Under the pieces are notes generated by a model that saw only the letters and a list, made by a program, of their open reading frames with translations, ran no database searches and was not told the DNA's origin. The position numbers and the translations under genes are program-made. From the NCBI RefSeq assembly GCF_021869535.1, contig NW_026262679.1, positions 86,301,143-86,365,142 of the forward strand: a stretch of 64,000 nt of DNA, written 5' to 3'. This document shows, in pieces, positions 23,812-35,821 of this stretch; positions within the stretch are counted from its first letter, which is position 1; every line of letters starts with the position of its first letter. Origin of the DNA: Mytilus californianus (lineage: Eukaryota > Mollusca > Bivalvia > Mytilida > Mytilidae).

Positions 23812-24035
23812 CCTCAAGTTTCTTGTGTACAATTTGGAGTTTAGTATGGCGTTCATTATCACTGAACTAGTATATATATTTGTTTAGGGGCCAGCTGAAG
23901 GACGCCTCCGGGTGCGGGAATTTCTCGCTGCATTGAAGACCTGTTGGTGACCTTCTGCTGTTGTCTGTTCTATGGTCGGGTTGTTGTCTCTTTGACACAT
24001 TCCCCATTTCCATTCTCAATTTTATATTGGTATAT
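23812..24035 (+). repeat. R3 retroelement 3' tail, partial
   Basis: Contains 'ggagtttagtatggcgttc', 'gaaggacgcctccgggtg', 'acattgaagacc'-type sequence and 'cacattccccatttcc'. Frames on both strands here (23867-24209) are chance frames in the tail. Confidence 0.8.
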
Positions 24036-24599
24036 GGAATTACAAGTTTCATGTCCGAACATTTTGTTCGGCTACATAATTTGTCGACCGAATTCGTTGA
24101 CAGGCAAGCACCTGGCATCGTTCAGAGCCATCTTCAGCTAACGGTACAGAAGCGATTTCATTGGTCGAACTTTTATGGAAGGTCACGATTATTTTTAGCT
24201 TATCGTTAAGAACTTTGATCATTATATTCTGTATACGGAACAAACATTTCAACAAATATAAAGTTACTTGAGCGTGATTTTGTACAATTATTTTATCAAA
24301 ATAAACATTTCATAGCGGCCGAAGTGGAAAAATCCTTAATGATTTCTATAGGTTTATTCGATAAACTTGCAGTTGAGCGGTTGAAAATTGCACGAAAACT
24401 GCACAAAAAATGCACTAATTTTAAGTACAAGTATAAAATCACAAAACGCGAGTTTGACGTCATTCTGGCCAAAGACGCTCAAAACTAGAAGGAGATATTA
24501 TTTAGAAAGTAAAAAAAATAGCAATTCACATTCCTTTCAACATTTAAAGAACACATAATTGTTAAAAAACGATTTACACAAATTCTACCCAACTTTTGA

Positions 24600-25370
24600 A
24601 AACACTTGAGGAAACTAGCAATATTTTTCTTGTTGAGAAATTTGGGAAGTTGTTGATACTTTTTGGTGAATAACTCATGTACTTGAACAATTTAACGCCA
24701 ATATTCTATCTACATAATCAAACTAAATTTAGAAACATATTTTATTTATGTTACTGGTAAAGGAATCCAGTAAATTCAAAGCAAAGACTTTTTGCAAATG
24801 TTTAGCGTTTTAGTAGGGTTTTCAGACAGTGTGATAAATGAAAATGCACATTACTAGCGAAGGAAACTACAACAAATCTCCATAAATTCTTGCTCAAAAG
24901 ACCACAACTTTATTAGTCAATCAACAGGTTTTAGAACAACATATAAAAGTAGTTGTTAGTAAAGGAAAAAGGAACATTTGTTAGTAAACACTAATGAACA
25001 GATTATTAGTTCTTGCCAACTTTTGTCCATTTCTTTTGGTCACAATTTGAGACATTCGTTTTTAGTCAAAGGAAGCTAAAACACTGTCTCAACAAAGGAT
25101 TGTATAATAGAATTTTACTTGATATTTATTAACTTTACTGAATTTCACATTTTATTGTAAAGGTTAAGTTTGGCAAATGATGAAACATACGTTTTTAGTG
25201 AGAGGAAACTAATACAAAGTCTACTAAAACTTCTATTAAAACTTTCACTGAATCATTGAACTACCAGTTTAGGAAACCTTGTAATAATCAAGTTTGGATG
25301 ATTTAAGACACTAGTTTTTAGCCAGTGGAAGCTATTACACTGTCTAAACAAAATTTCCCCCTTCATTTCA
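24600..25370. repeat. Degenerate tandem array, unit about 100-130 bp
   Basis: A motif of the form 'gtttttagtcaaaggaagc' followed by 'aaacactgtctcaacaaa' recurs with divergence at about 24747, 24848, 24955, 25059, 25190 and 25315. Spacing is roughly 100 to 130 bases. The units are too diverged to define exact boundaries by eye. No coding frame runs through the array. Confidence 0.5.
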
Positions 25371-25417
25371 TAGAACATATCATATATTTTATTGAATTAA
25401 GTCTCATTATAATTAGT

Positions 25418-25513
25418 GTGAAGTCAGATGTACGTTTAATACATGAATATCTAATATTTTGTCCTGTGAGGTCGGATGTACTTTTGATACATGAGTATCT
25501 AATATTTTGTCCC
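25418..25513. repeat. 48 bp tandem duplication
   Basis: Two copies of 48 bases, starting 'gtgaagtcagatgtacg' (25418) and 'gtgaggtcggatgtac' (25466), with 5 or 6 differences. The 48-base period keeps frame, so both strands give a repeated peptide in the predicted frames; this is a by-product. Confidence 0.85.
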
Positions 25514-27078
25514 ATATCTGCTTGTATTCTCAACAATCGAGATAACATCATAGCAGATATTGTTTTACTGTTATGTGTATTTATACAATAGTATTTGAAT
25601 CAACCTTTTGAAAGATACAACAGGCAACTGTCTAGAAATTCACTAAAGGTGTACTAAGAATTGATACATTTAAAAGTTGTTTTTAATGGTCTTGAGCTTG
25701 ACTGCATTGTGTAATTTTTATCTCAGACATTTGCTACTGGTGTGTGTTGTTATAATAAATATAATATATATGTATCAAAATAAGGTATTTGAAACTTCTG
25801 AATTGTTTGGTATAAATTTGTGATATCAGTCTCAAGAATACCCTTAAAGTTCACTATAAATAATTGAATAGAAGTTGGGCTTGATCCTAAGGCACAAAGG
25901 AATCACTTCTCGAAAAAGAGGTCTGTTGTCTTTCGTTTTAAATCTAGATAGGAAGTTAAGTTGTTTAGCTTTTCGTTTGGGTTTATATATTTTGAGGTTT
26001 CGGTGTATTTGTGTTTCTGCCCTTTTCTTTATTGACCCGCTACAGTACATTCCATATATAGTATACACTTTCTCGATAAAGTAAATATAATTACAATGGT
26101 AAACAAAATGAAAACAACACTTTAAACACATTTTACGTCCGAATCGCACCACAGGACCCACCTGTACTAGGAACGCCTAAATTCAAAATCACGATAGCGG
26201 GATGCATAAAATTCCTGTCATGTCAAAAGTCATACGACCAAAACAAACACAATAAATAGCACGAAGACAAATAAAGGGAAAATTGTAAATTTAATAAAAA
26301 ATAAAGTTATTATATCAACTACAATGTATCCTTCTGTAACTTACTCCAGATGACTCACAAAGAGTAAATTTACAACTTAAAAGAAGTCTTTTGGAACAAG
26401 CTTTGAATACTGAATCATTCTACTATCGTGTGCAGTGTATTTTAAGTAAATTCTTAAAATCGTAAACTAAAACTTTGTCCATAATAATTAACCGGACGTC
26501 CATCATATCTAATTGCGTACTGCGAGAGACTGAGTACCGTTCAACGTTTATTATATTTTTCGAAATATCGTGTTGAAAAGATAGCATTTCACCTTCATAT
26601 TAAGGAATTTTGCGAATATTTACTCGTCTTTTTTTAATATTTCAGTGTTTGCAGGAAACGATGAAGATCTCAATTTTATTAAGTTTTGACATTCAATTTG
26701 ATTTGGACATTTTTGTATTTAGCTAAACAAAAGTCAATTTCCAGATGTCGGTCAACTTATACTTTATAATACAAGAACTACAAATTCCCTATAGAAATAG
26801 TTAACTTGGTCAGTAACTTAGACGTCTGCTATTTTGTGAGTTATATGGGTTGAATACATTCCTAATGTTAACACTTCCTTGTTGGTTGTAGCAACAAATT
26901 CAATTTACGATATATATTTGGGTTAAAAGAAAATACGTGCAAACGGCAAATGTCACTATATTTATCCACAGGAAGCAAAACAAAAACTTGTTTAATGAGA
27001 CCCTTTCGTTCAAACAGTATATAAACTCTCCATAGATACCAATATATTACCCTAGTTATTACATTTAACATTAGGAAT
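25514..27078. other. Unassigned DNA
   Basis: No gene or repeat recognised. Overlapping frames at 25844-26161 are on opposite strands and have no domain features. Confidence 0.4.
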
Positions 27079-27320
27079 AAAAAGAGTCAGAAGATTCCTC
27101 AGGGACAATGAAAAATTACAAGTCGATGAAAAACCGAAGATAAACCTACAGACCATGGCAAAAAATCAAAAAAAGACAAAACAATATTCTAAAAAGAGTC
27201 AGAAGATTCCTCAGGGACAATGAAAAATTACAAGTCGATGAAAAACCGAAGATAAACCAACAGATCATGGCAAAAAAGAAAAAAAAGACAAAACAATATT
27301 CTACAAAACACTACACAGAA
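27079..27320 (-). repeat. E-family repeat with internal 112 bp tandem duplication
   Basis: Two consecutive copies start 'aaaagagtcagaagattcc' near 27079 and 27191, differing at only a few positions. The second runs on into 'aaacactacacagaaaag', as in E copies at 45055 and 55262. The duplication is confined to this copy, so it arose after insertion. Confidence 0.75.
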
Positions 27321-27485
27321 AAGTTTTGTGATATTTTATTCGGGTATTACTTCTGAATAAAATAATGCAATCCCTCTTTTACATAATTATTATATCATGA
27401 AAGTCTGCCCGAGATAAAATGCATACTTTTATCACATTTCACTGCATATTGTATACCGGCACTATTGACGAATTTCACTTTGTGA

Positions 27486-27575
27486 ATAAAAGGAGATTAA
27501 GATTGCCAATGAGACAACTATCCACCAGTGTCCAAATACGTGGAAGTATAAGTCACCGTATATGGAATGATAAGA
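27486..27575 (-). repeat. R1 tail end fragment
   Basis: 'aaaaggagattaagattgc' then 'caatgagacaactatccacc' mark the outermost 3' end of R1; the remainder is missing. Confidence 0.7.
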
Positions 27576-27910
27576 CTGTCATAGGTAGTAGTCTTCTGTG
27601 AGGTTATGTAAATTTTTCTCTATGTAATATACTTTCTTTCTCTAATTCTTCGTCAATTTATCCCTTTCTGCACCCATTGTATAAAAAAATTTAATCAACG
27701 TGTGGTTCGTTTGATCTCAGTTCTTCATTGGTTAAAATCTGATTATGACGTCGAATTTTCTTGCTTTCCCCTGAATTTCCTATTGTGACGGCATGAAAAA
27801 AGGCGACCATGCCTGATGACGTCACATAGAAAGAACACATCTTTTTGCAGATCATTCAAAAAGAAGGAATAAGTTTGCCTGCATATAGTTTGAAAATCAT
27901 TAGAGAAACA

Positions 27911-28069
27911 GATTCCACCACCAAATCTCGTGTAATACGATATTTATCCATTCTCGACAGTTAAATTGTAAATATTTAAAACGCTCGGCGAGCCTCGCGT
28001 TTTAAATTTGAAAATTTAACTGTCTCGAGTGGATAAATATCGTATCACACTCGATGCAGTGGTAGAATC
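27911..28069. mobile_element. 159 bp foldback MITE
   Basis: The arms begin 'gattccaccacc' (27911) and end 'gcagtggtagaatc' (28069). Long matching stretches include 'acgatatttatcca' against 'tggataaatatcgt' and 'acagttaaatt' against 'aatttaactgt'. The centre is a GC-rich hairpin, 'aaacgctcggcgagcc' followed by 'tcgcgttt'. No coding capacity. Confidence 0.8.
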
Positions 28070-28304
28070 TATATTTATCATATTTTGTGGTTGCTTTATT
28101 ATAACATGTAGTTTCTTTGTTAAGTTATGTAGATAATTTCTAAAAGAAGTAGGTACGTTATTATATTATGTTAATACCTTTTTCATGTTATGTGGTTTTT
28201 GTATTATGTTACGTGGGTACTTTATTATATCATGTGGTTTTTCCATTTTCTTTATTTCATGTAGTTGTCGATAATATTTCTGGTATAAATAAAGGCAACA
28301 GTAG

Positions 28305-28442
28305 TATATCGGTATTCAAAAGTCATAAATCGATTGAGAGAAAACAAATCCGGGGTACAAACCAAAACCGAGTGAAACACATCAACTATATTAAGAGGAA
28401 AACAAAGGAACAACAGGGACACCGAAGTGCAACAGAAACGTC
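28305..28442. repeat. Interspersed repeat fragment
   Basis: 'aaaagtcataaatcgattg', 'gagagaaaacaaatccgg' and 'gaaacacatcaactata' resemble a mussel repeat known to me. There is no second copy in this window, so support is from memory only. Confidence 0.4.
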
Positions 28443-28843
28443 TTCTTATTTTTGAAATGTCGCATATATTGAGATCTCGGTTTTTTCTCTCGGGTAATCC
28501 ATGACAATCACGTAAAACTGTTTTTCACAATAATGATATGGGAATGTATAGACTGCAGACAATATATCCTTTTGGGTTTAACTTTGTTGTATGCTGTCAG
28601 TATAATTTCAATATATCTACACATTCCAAGGAAAGTTTATACAAATGTATGGATTCACTGTCAATCGTATACCCATGATGACAAATTGAAATAGGAATAT
28701 CTTGATCTTGAAATAGAGGCTTGGAGTGATGTGATTAAGTTTCACAATTTTTACTATGCAATAAATTTGCAAGAAAAATGTCGAATTCAGAGCACCACTT
28801 AAGCTATTGTCAGTAGGAATTGGTTGTAATTGGATTTTTTTTT

Positions 28844-29070
28844 CAATTTTCTCCTTAAAATCCACATTAGTAATGGTATTTCTAATACACAAATTTCGAG
28901 TTCCTTTCTATGAATAAGTAACACCGGCTGACCCGGGTTATTGAATTGCTGATTTTTAATGATTGCAATTCAATAACCCGGGTCAGCCGGTGTTACTTGT
29001 TCATAGAAAGGAACTCGAAATGTGTGTACTAGAAATACCATTACTAATGTGGATTTAAAGGAGAAAATTG
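28844..29070. mobile_element. 227 bp near-perfect palindrome
   Basis: The left arm 28844-28949 and right arm 28965-29070 are reverse complements with only a few differences. The loop is 15 bases. The arms include 'acaccggctgacccgggtta' and its exact complement. It has the form of a foldback MITE and no coding capacity. Confidence 0.85.
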
Positions 29071-29479
29071 GGTTTTGGGTTAGATAACAGTTATTCATAA
29101 ATCCGTCTATTGAAATGACTCATCATCAATAATTTACTAGGATTGTAATTAGTGGAGCAGGATCTGCTGACACTTCCAAAGCAACCAAGTTCACCTCCGG
29201 CATTTGGTAGGATATAATCCGCATCTCTTTTAGTATCTTTTTCACACACACAAAATGGGAAAAAAAGGGCAAAAATTCCTTAGATATTTATACTCAACGT
29301 TTATCTTAATTAAAATGTATTTTTCCTATAAGACACAAAATAATTCTCATCTCCCTCATGCTCGATGTAAAAAAATTGTTGGGTTGGCTGCCAATTTATC
29401 TAATATGCTACTGAACATAACACATAAAGAGACCAAATTAATCACCAAAACAATTAGTTGGCCGAACGGGATATACAGC

Positions 29480-29715
29480 GGGAAATTCGGATTGCCACTG
29501 ACGAATTAGGGTTCTTCAAAAATGCAGAAATAGTCGCGACACCATAAATGGGCATCGGGTTTAAGGTACTAATTCCGACTGGGCGTGGTTGCGTATTTTT
29601 CCATCCTGCAATGGACGCCCACTTTATACAGGGTTAACTGCCGGTCGCGTCGCTCAAGACAACCCTTGGGATCGTTCATTATACTCGATGCCGATTAAGA
29701 ACTTTGAATGTTTAC
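29480..29715. repeat. D/H-family repeat, diverged
   Basis: 'catcgggtttaaggtact', 'ccgactgggcgtggttgc' and 'ggacgcccactttatacagg' align with the D/H copy at 22382-22640. It is more diverged than the others. Confidence 0.6.
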
Positions 29716-30156
29716 ACAATACCAATCTTTTTTTGAGCTCTGGATGTCTATTTTGTATTTGTATCGGTGATTTGTATGATTGACGTTTACATTTTTAGTT
29801 TTAAATATTCCCCTTTTCATCTGAATTGTACATGCTTACTCGTCTATAGTACTTTGCACTAGTTATACCAAGCACAAAGATGAAAATATGTGTAAACACC
29901 CACTTTTATATTCTCAAATAAAAGTTGATGTTGGTAGTAGTATTAGTCAAGATTAGGAAGGGAACTATGATTGTTGTCTATTTTTCTATTTGATAAAATT
30001 ATGACAACTTCTTTCTAAACTGCTCTACTAGCAGTAACACATACTTTTTTTTACATTTTTATATTTTGTTTATCATCTGATATATACTCCAACTAGCCTA
30101 GTATTCAGCTTTTCAAAACTGACATTCATTAGTTGATTGATAACATTTACTTCATT

Positions 30157-30215
30157 TGAACTCTGGTGGATAGTTGTCTCATTGGCCATCACATCACATC
30201 TCCTTATCTTTATAT
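30157..30215 (+). repeat. R1 tail end fragment
   Basis: 'ggtggatagttgtctcattg' then 'gccatcacatcacatctcc' is the last 60 bases of the R1 tail in plus orientation. Confidence 0.75.
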
Positions 30216-30944
30216 ATCTTCAAAATACAGTATCCTAGTTCCCATGAATTATAGATTTTTTACTACAAATTCAAATTAGCGTTAACCTTATCTGATAAAG
30301 ATCAACGTACTTATATGCAGCAAAACCTATAGCATTTTTTATATAATTACATGTTTTATTAACACTAATTGTAATTTCGCGTGAACGCCTATTAATGTTA
30401 GCTTGTAATGCTTCACTGTATAGAGCATTGTTCCTACTCCAGTTAATTTCCTGAATGCAGTTAATAGGATCTAGACAGATCATAGAAGTTTAATCCAGTT
30501 CAATTTCAGTGTAAAACATTGAAGTACATGATAAGTTTTCTATTGACTCCAGAAAGCTGTGATCTAGCAAAGAGTTAAATGTAACTGAATTGATCAATTT
30601 CTTGAATTAGAAAAAAAATTAAAACACAAAATTTGAGATACACACAAAAGCATAAAAAATAGAGTAAAATCCAAAACCAGCTACTCCGAAGATATGAGTA
30701 TGTAGCTTAATTGTCCGAAAAACGGAAATATTAATTAAATTTTAAATACAAGCTGTAGCTAAATATGTACTACTAGTACTTATGTCGCATTATATTTAAG
30801 TCATATGAAACGATTTTCTTGTAAATTTAATGTTATTGAAATTATTGAACCAATGCATGCATATATACTAAACTAAGTCCTGTATACATGTCTTTTACAT
30901 GTATTACGAACTATAACATATTATCGACAAATAATATTTCATTC

Positions 30945-31815
30945 ATTTTCGCTAATGACTGCCTTCTTTACAGAACAGTGAAATCTCAGAAAGACCACGA
31001 CATACTTCAAGAAGACCTCAAAAACCAAGAAGTATGGGCAGATAACTGGGGAATGCGGTTCAATGCCAAAAAATGCTACATCCTAAGCATCAGAAACAAG
31101 AGCCATAAATTCTACAGTTTAAATGGACACATACTACAGCAAGTCCAGCATAACCCGTACCAAGGCCTACAAATTTTGGAGGACCTCAAATGGACCACCC
31201 ACATATCAAACGTGGCAAAGAAAGCAAATTCAACACTAGGCTTTCTAAGAAGAAACTTGAAATACTGCCCACAAGATTGTAAAAAAAACAGCTTACATCT
31301 CGCTCGTCAGATCAACGATGGAATATGGAGCCATAGTATGGGACCCCTACACGGTAACTTACATAAATAAGCTTGAAAGGATACAACGTCAAGCGGCAAG
31401 ATTTATCACCAGACAAGTCAAGAGAGGACGGATGTGTCTCCAAAATGCTTGCCCAACTGGAACTACAAGATCTCCAGACAAGACGAACAAGCCAGAAGTT
31501 AATATTTATGTACAAAGTGGTTGAGGGACTGGTTCCCGCTATTGAACCTGACGAATTCCTCAAAAAAGCACGTCCGAAGAGAACCATAACTGCCAAGAAA
31601 TTCGAAGAATACCACGCAACAAATATTGTGGAAAAGCAAGTAAAGAATCACTCTAAGTGTTTTGACATTCCACCAAGCAAAACACCACAATATTCAAACT
31701 CATTCTTTCTAAAGACAGTGATCGCGTGGAATCAGCTAGACGACACTGTAGTGCGCGCATCAAGCGTAGAGAGTTTCAAATCTGCTCTCACGCCCCGTCA
31801 ATAAATCGGCGGCGC
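30945..31815 (+). pseudogene. 5'-truncated, frameshifted non-LTR retrotransposon RT
   Basis: The first frame holds 'FANDCLLYRTVKSQKDHDIL', 'WADNWGMRFNAKKCYILSI' and 'HISNVAKKANSTLGFLRRN'. It shifts at an A run near 31280 into 'MEYGAIVWDPYTVTYINKL', then shifts near 31420 into 'EDGCVSKMLAQLE' and 'YKVVEGLVPAIEPDEF', ending 'VESFKSALTPRQ' at 31804. This is the palm-to-thumb and C-terminal part of a Jockey/I-type non-LTR RT. The catalytic 'F-A-D-D' box reads F-A-N-D, an active-site loss on top of two frameshifts. Everything upstream of the box is missing, as expected for 5' truncation. It is dead. Confidence 0.85.
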
Positions 31816-32399
31816 TCTCTCAAACCGTTGTATTAAAGCCAGTATTGGTATCGACAACGTATTCATACAGATACAGATTCAGTGATTGTTCGTCGCAAGC
31901 TTATTAACTTTCAAGTGTCTTGCCAAAGTTTACCAGATCGTGACATTGATAAACAATCAACACGGAGCACGTTCGGCACATGACAAATAAGTGAATTGAT
32001 AAGCCATATTTTTTTTATATTTTCCATACGTTCCCATTTGTTAATTAAACTTTTCCTTGACATTTGTTAAATGATTTGTTGTTTTAGATTTGTTCCTTAA
32101 GAATCAGTAGTAACTATTTACCTACCAGTGCAGGTTTTTTTACATTCTTTCATCAATGTTTTACCCTCGCACTGGCGCTTTGCGGTTGCCGAGGTTTTAA
32201 CGAGAAGTCTCGTAGTTGAGGTCACTGCCTGCGGACGCGAATCGGTTTACGGGAAAACAATAATTCAATAGTTAATGAAGATTTGGAAAATATAAAGGAT
32301 TTTCTTTTACAAAGTTTACATACACTTGTTTTATGATAAAACTTATACATTCAAGTATATAAAACATATAAAATATTTTATCCGGGATAAAAAGTTCGT

Positions 32400-32585
32400 A
32401 TAATTTGGACTGCTACTGGAAAAATGAGGGTATATTGGATAGGGACAGAAATTTTGCCTTGCAACAGGCCGCCTACAGACCCCTCGAAGAGTTGTTTCAA
32501 GGGTTCTTTACGAGCTCAACGCGTGGCACTCGCTTTACACGAGGCATCGGATTTAACGTACGCGTCCCCATTCTGAACTGAATTC
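32400..32585 (-). repeat. D/H-family repeat
   Basis: 'attggatagggacagaaat', 'gcgtggcactcgctttac' and 'gaggcatcggatttaacg' match the reverse complement of 19960-20100. Confidence 0.75.
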
Positions 32586-32769
32586 TGGGTTTAATTTGAT
32601 TTTGCAGATTCATTTGTTTTTACCCTTTTTGATAAGATATTGAGCACGTTGTGAAGATGATTTTTTTAATTTGATTACACAAAGGCAGGTCCTTTCACAG
32701 CGTTAGAAGTGAAATATCTGCTCAGAACAATTCCATTCGTTGCAATTTTCAATTTATAACTCTGATGTG

Positions 32770-33150
32770 TGTGGACTTCATCAACGATACATACAAGAAG
32801 ACTGCAACCAGTAAGACTATTGGACTGCAACAGAGAAATTAATTGTTAAACATTTACGAAAACTGAATTTAAGTGTGGGAAGAACTGAACAAGGTTTTAA
32901 AATAAGAAATCATCACCATGACATTACTTGTGAGGCAAACTTGTTATGCCGTACTGTTGGGCTTTTCACCAACAACTATTATTTGTTTGTGTGCCCTCTT
33001 CATTGAGCCAAACTTGGAATAGCTTTCAAACAGACAAAATGTGTATCCTATAAAGAACTGGAAAGGAAGAACATCTAGAGGAGTAATCAGCCAGCAAAGC
33101 AAGAAGATCCTGGAGGAAAATGGAGTGTTTGTCTCTGTTAACAGTGGTAA
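32770..33150 (+). other. Possible relic coding segment(s), unknown
   Basis: Two short frames look protein-like. One (about 32816-33007) includes 'RNHHHDITCEANLLCRTVG' before a stop. The other (about 33041-33160) reads 'NVYPIKNWKGRTSRGVISQQ' and ends near a plausible donor ('cagtg' then 'gtaatattt'). A weak acceptor ('ctttcaaacag') precedes the second. Neither starts with ATG and I recognise no family. They could be an exon of a host gene or a decayed element. Confidence 0.22.
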
Positions 33151-33299
33151 TATTTAATTTATTGTAAATTATTTTTTCTTCCTGTAAAGGTTAGATTCAT
33201 ATTAAGAAAATGAATTCAAAAAATTCACAAAATATATACACACATGAGTTTTGGTATCTGTTAAATGATATAAAGACCGACCAGTGAATATGTACAGCC

Positions 33300-33830
33300 T
33301 TGTCATACATGAATTATATATCTAGGAAACTAAGGAGCATAACTCTTGAACGGGTAATTTAATAACATCAAAATAAGAAATGAACTGCATTTTACAATCC
33401 ATGACATTGTGTTCGTTTGAAAATATTTGTCATGTGACACTTTATTTATTATCTAGAAACTAAACAACACCAATGTTTAAGGTACTTGTAACTAAAGGCA
33501 AAATTTTCAACGGTAAATGTTTCACCATCAAAATTGAACTTGACCTGCATGTTATAGCCATGACATTGTGTTAAAAGTTCCAAAAGGTTTTACATTATCT
33601 TATCGTCCGGAACTGAAAAAAAAACACCAACTTTTTTAGGTAAGTCGTGGGGGGGGGGGGGGGGGCATAACTCTTGAACGAAACATGTCTTAAGCCATTA
33701 AGGTGGACCTGTATTTCATGGCCCGTGATATTGTCTCAAAATGTCAAAAGATTTTAGTAAGCGGTACTCTTATAATCATCCGGAACATAAACTTAAGTTG
33801 TGACGGACGAACGGAAGGCAATGTGTAACA
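33300..33830. repeat. Degenerate tandem-core repeat (about 3 units)
   Basis: 'gcataactcttgaacg' occurs at 33337 and 33665, with a related 'acttgtaactaaaggc' at 33484. Between them 'ccatgacattgtgtt' recurs. Unit length is about 150 to 180 bases. A G run of about 18 bases (33649-33665) precedes the third unit. The block ends 'gtgacggacgaacggaagg'. It resembles the tandem-core bivalve elements at 12073 and 38775 in organisation, not in sequence. Confidence 0.55.
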
Positions 33831-33834
33831 CTAT

Positions 33835-34210
33835 ATACCACCCTTTTCGGAAGATACCAGGACATTGTTGATAAATATTCCGGGTAAACTTAACAAATAA
33901 TACATAATGGTCTGGAAGTATACATTCTAGATACTGACGTTGATTATCTTCTTAATTACGTGTTATAGTGTTCTCTTTGTATATTTTTAACCTTTGCAGT
34001 CTATATTTTGGTAATATCTTTTTGACGTGACTCGGTATTTATACATTCCGCCATTGTGTCTTGTCTTTCATTTTGCTTATGTACTTTGTCTACAGAGTGT
34101 CTAAATGCCATTTTTTTTTTTTGTTGAAATAGTTATTTGTTTTATAGTAATTAAGATTATAACACAATGTTGACTACTGTACCCCAAATTTTTACATTTT
34201 TACCTATTAG
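33835..34210 (+). mobile_element. R2 retroelement, end of ORF plus 3' region
   Basis: 'ggaagataccaggacattg' then 'ttgataaatattccg' matches the last codons of the R2 RT at 51812-51880. It continues into 'cgtgttatagtgttctc', 'tttaacctttgcagtc', 'ctcggtatttatacattcc' and 'acaatgttgactactgtacc'. It serves as the empty-site reference for two insertions elsewhere: the Harbinger-like element and the 516 bp element at 51971. Confidence 0.8.
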
Positions 34211-34654
34211 GCCACACCAAATTAATTTCTAGTTCTTCGGACTATTTCCTTGAAAAAGGGTAGCGAGCGAGCGAAACTTTTTTATTTGGTTTTTTTTCGG
34301 AAATTTTATATTTGGCAGGCGAAAGAAGTTTTTACTAGCGAGCCATATTATTTTTGAAATATCAAAAAAAATAAAATCTGAGAAAAGCCCTTTATGCAAG
34401 CGAGCGATCAGAAATTTACACAGTTTTAGTGCTTTATGTTTTTATTTATCTCATATCCTAGTTCTTATTTTACCCTACTTTGCTTCTCAATTTGTTTTCC
34501 AACACCCTGTTGAACTTTTCACAACATTAGTCGTAGAAAAAAGGTTTACTAGTAGCAAAACCTACAACTTTGTGTAGTCTGCTCAAATAAAGATCCTGCG
34601 AAAAAGTGCAACAGCTTTAAACATGCACACATCCATGTTTGAAGTAAGTTATAA

Positions 34655-34935
34655 TTGAGGAGATGTGGTGTAACTGCCAATGAGACAACTATCCACCAAA
34701 GTTCAAATGAAGTGGATGTATGCAATTATAGGCAACCGTTCAGCCTTCAACCCATACTGTTTATTCAGCTATAAAAGGCCCTGAATGAAAAATATTAAAT
34801 AAATCAATTGACAAAGTTAACGACCTAATTCATAACAAAACAATTTACGAAAAGCAAATTTGACAGGCATGTACCAATGACAACCAGTGAGCTGTGCACA
34901 GGCTCCAGACTTGAGACAGACACAGATAGAATGGT
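34655..34935 (-). repeat. R1 retroelement 3' tail
   Basis: 'aggagatgtggtgtaact', 'ccaaagttcaaatgaagtgg' and 'acaatttacgaaaagc' are the reverse complement of the R1 tail. It ends near 'acacagatagaatgg'. Confidence 0.8.
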
Positions 34936-35479
34936 AAGCTGTTTCAAATAAACGTATGCAAAGCATACTAGTATATGCATAAAGCTTTTATATACATTTG
35001 TACATCTATACATATTAGTGTATTTGTAAAGGGCTGTCCTTCAAATAACCTTCATGGAAATGAGATATGCAAATGCTTATACAACTGCATATTAAATATC
35101 ATTGACCTTCTCCATAAACTGACCTAATCATAAATTAATACATTGTTGACATCGCCGCCGCCGGAAACAAAATGTCTATGTCTAGCTTTTTGACTCCGTC
35201 AAAGCGAGACAAAAAAGGGGGTGATATTTGATTTGTTTACTTCCGGTGTTGGTTATTATATTATATGCAATGCAATATTATGTGAAATTTTCATTGTAGT
35301 ACTGGACAGGACAAAAATTTACTCATTTCAAATATTTCTTTATTTGAAACAAAGATAAATTCTGCACTTTTTTTTTTTTAAAATGCCAATTTAACAAAGA
35401 CTTATAGGAGAAAAACAATAATGGTGGTATTACTTCTTAGTAATTGCTTTGATGAAGAATTTAACTGCAATTAAATCTT

Positions 35480-35606
35480 TATGTATATTGGGATATTGCT
35501 CTGTGTTGAAGGCCATACCTTGAACTTTATACTCATTACTGCCATACTGGTTGCAAACCTCAACAAATGTGGTCTCTGGTGGAAAGTTTGTCTCATTGAC
35601 AATCGT
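35480..35606 (+). repeat. Degenerate R1 tail inside a minus-strand open frame
   Basis: On the minus strand the sequence 'caatgagacaaactttcc' then 'accagagaccacatttg' and 'ggtatggccttcaacac' matches the R1 tail ('caatgagacaactatccacc', 'ggccttcaacaatgag'). The 78-codon minus frame at 35430-35666 is therefore largely repeat-derived antisense sequence, not a conserved protein. Confidence 0.6.
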
Positions 35607-35821
35607 ACAAATTCGTATTTTTAGAAGATTTTGTAAATTGTAAAGTTTGATTGGTATTATATTCAATTACCACAAAAACTTTCTTGTCAAAATCTATGCT
35701 TTATAACTTTGTATTGATACTAGCAAATACAAATGAAAGATTCAAGGAAAAAACCTTTTATTCTAAAAGATAAAAAAAATAGTAAAAAATATAGTTTCAT
35801 TGCGTGCCCTTTCATTGTATG

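Noticed and set aside
23867-24255. Four overlapping frames on both strands
   Set aside because: All cross the R3 tail and its border. The mutual overlap marks them as chance.
25325-25591. Repeated peptide motif on both strands
   Set aside because: A 48-base tandem duplication is divisible by three, so it produces repeated peptides in any open frame.
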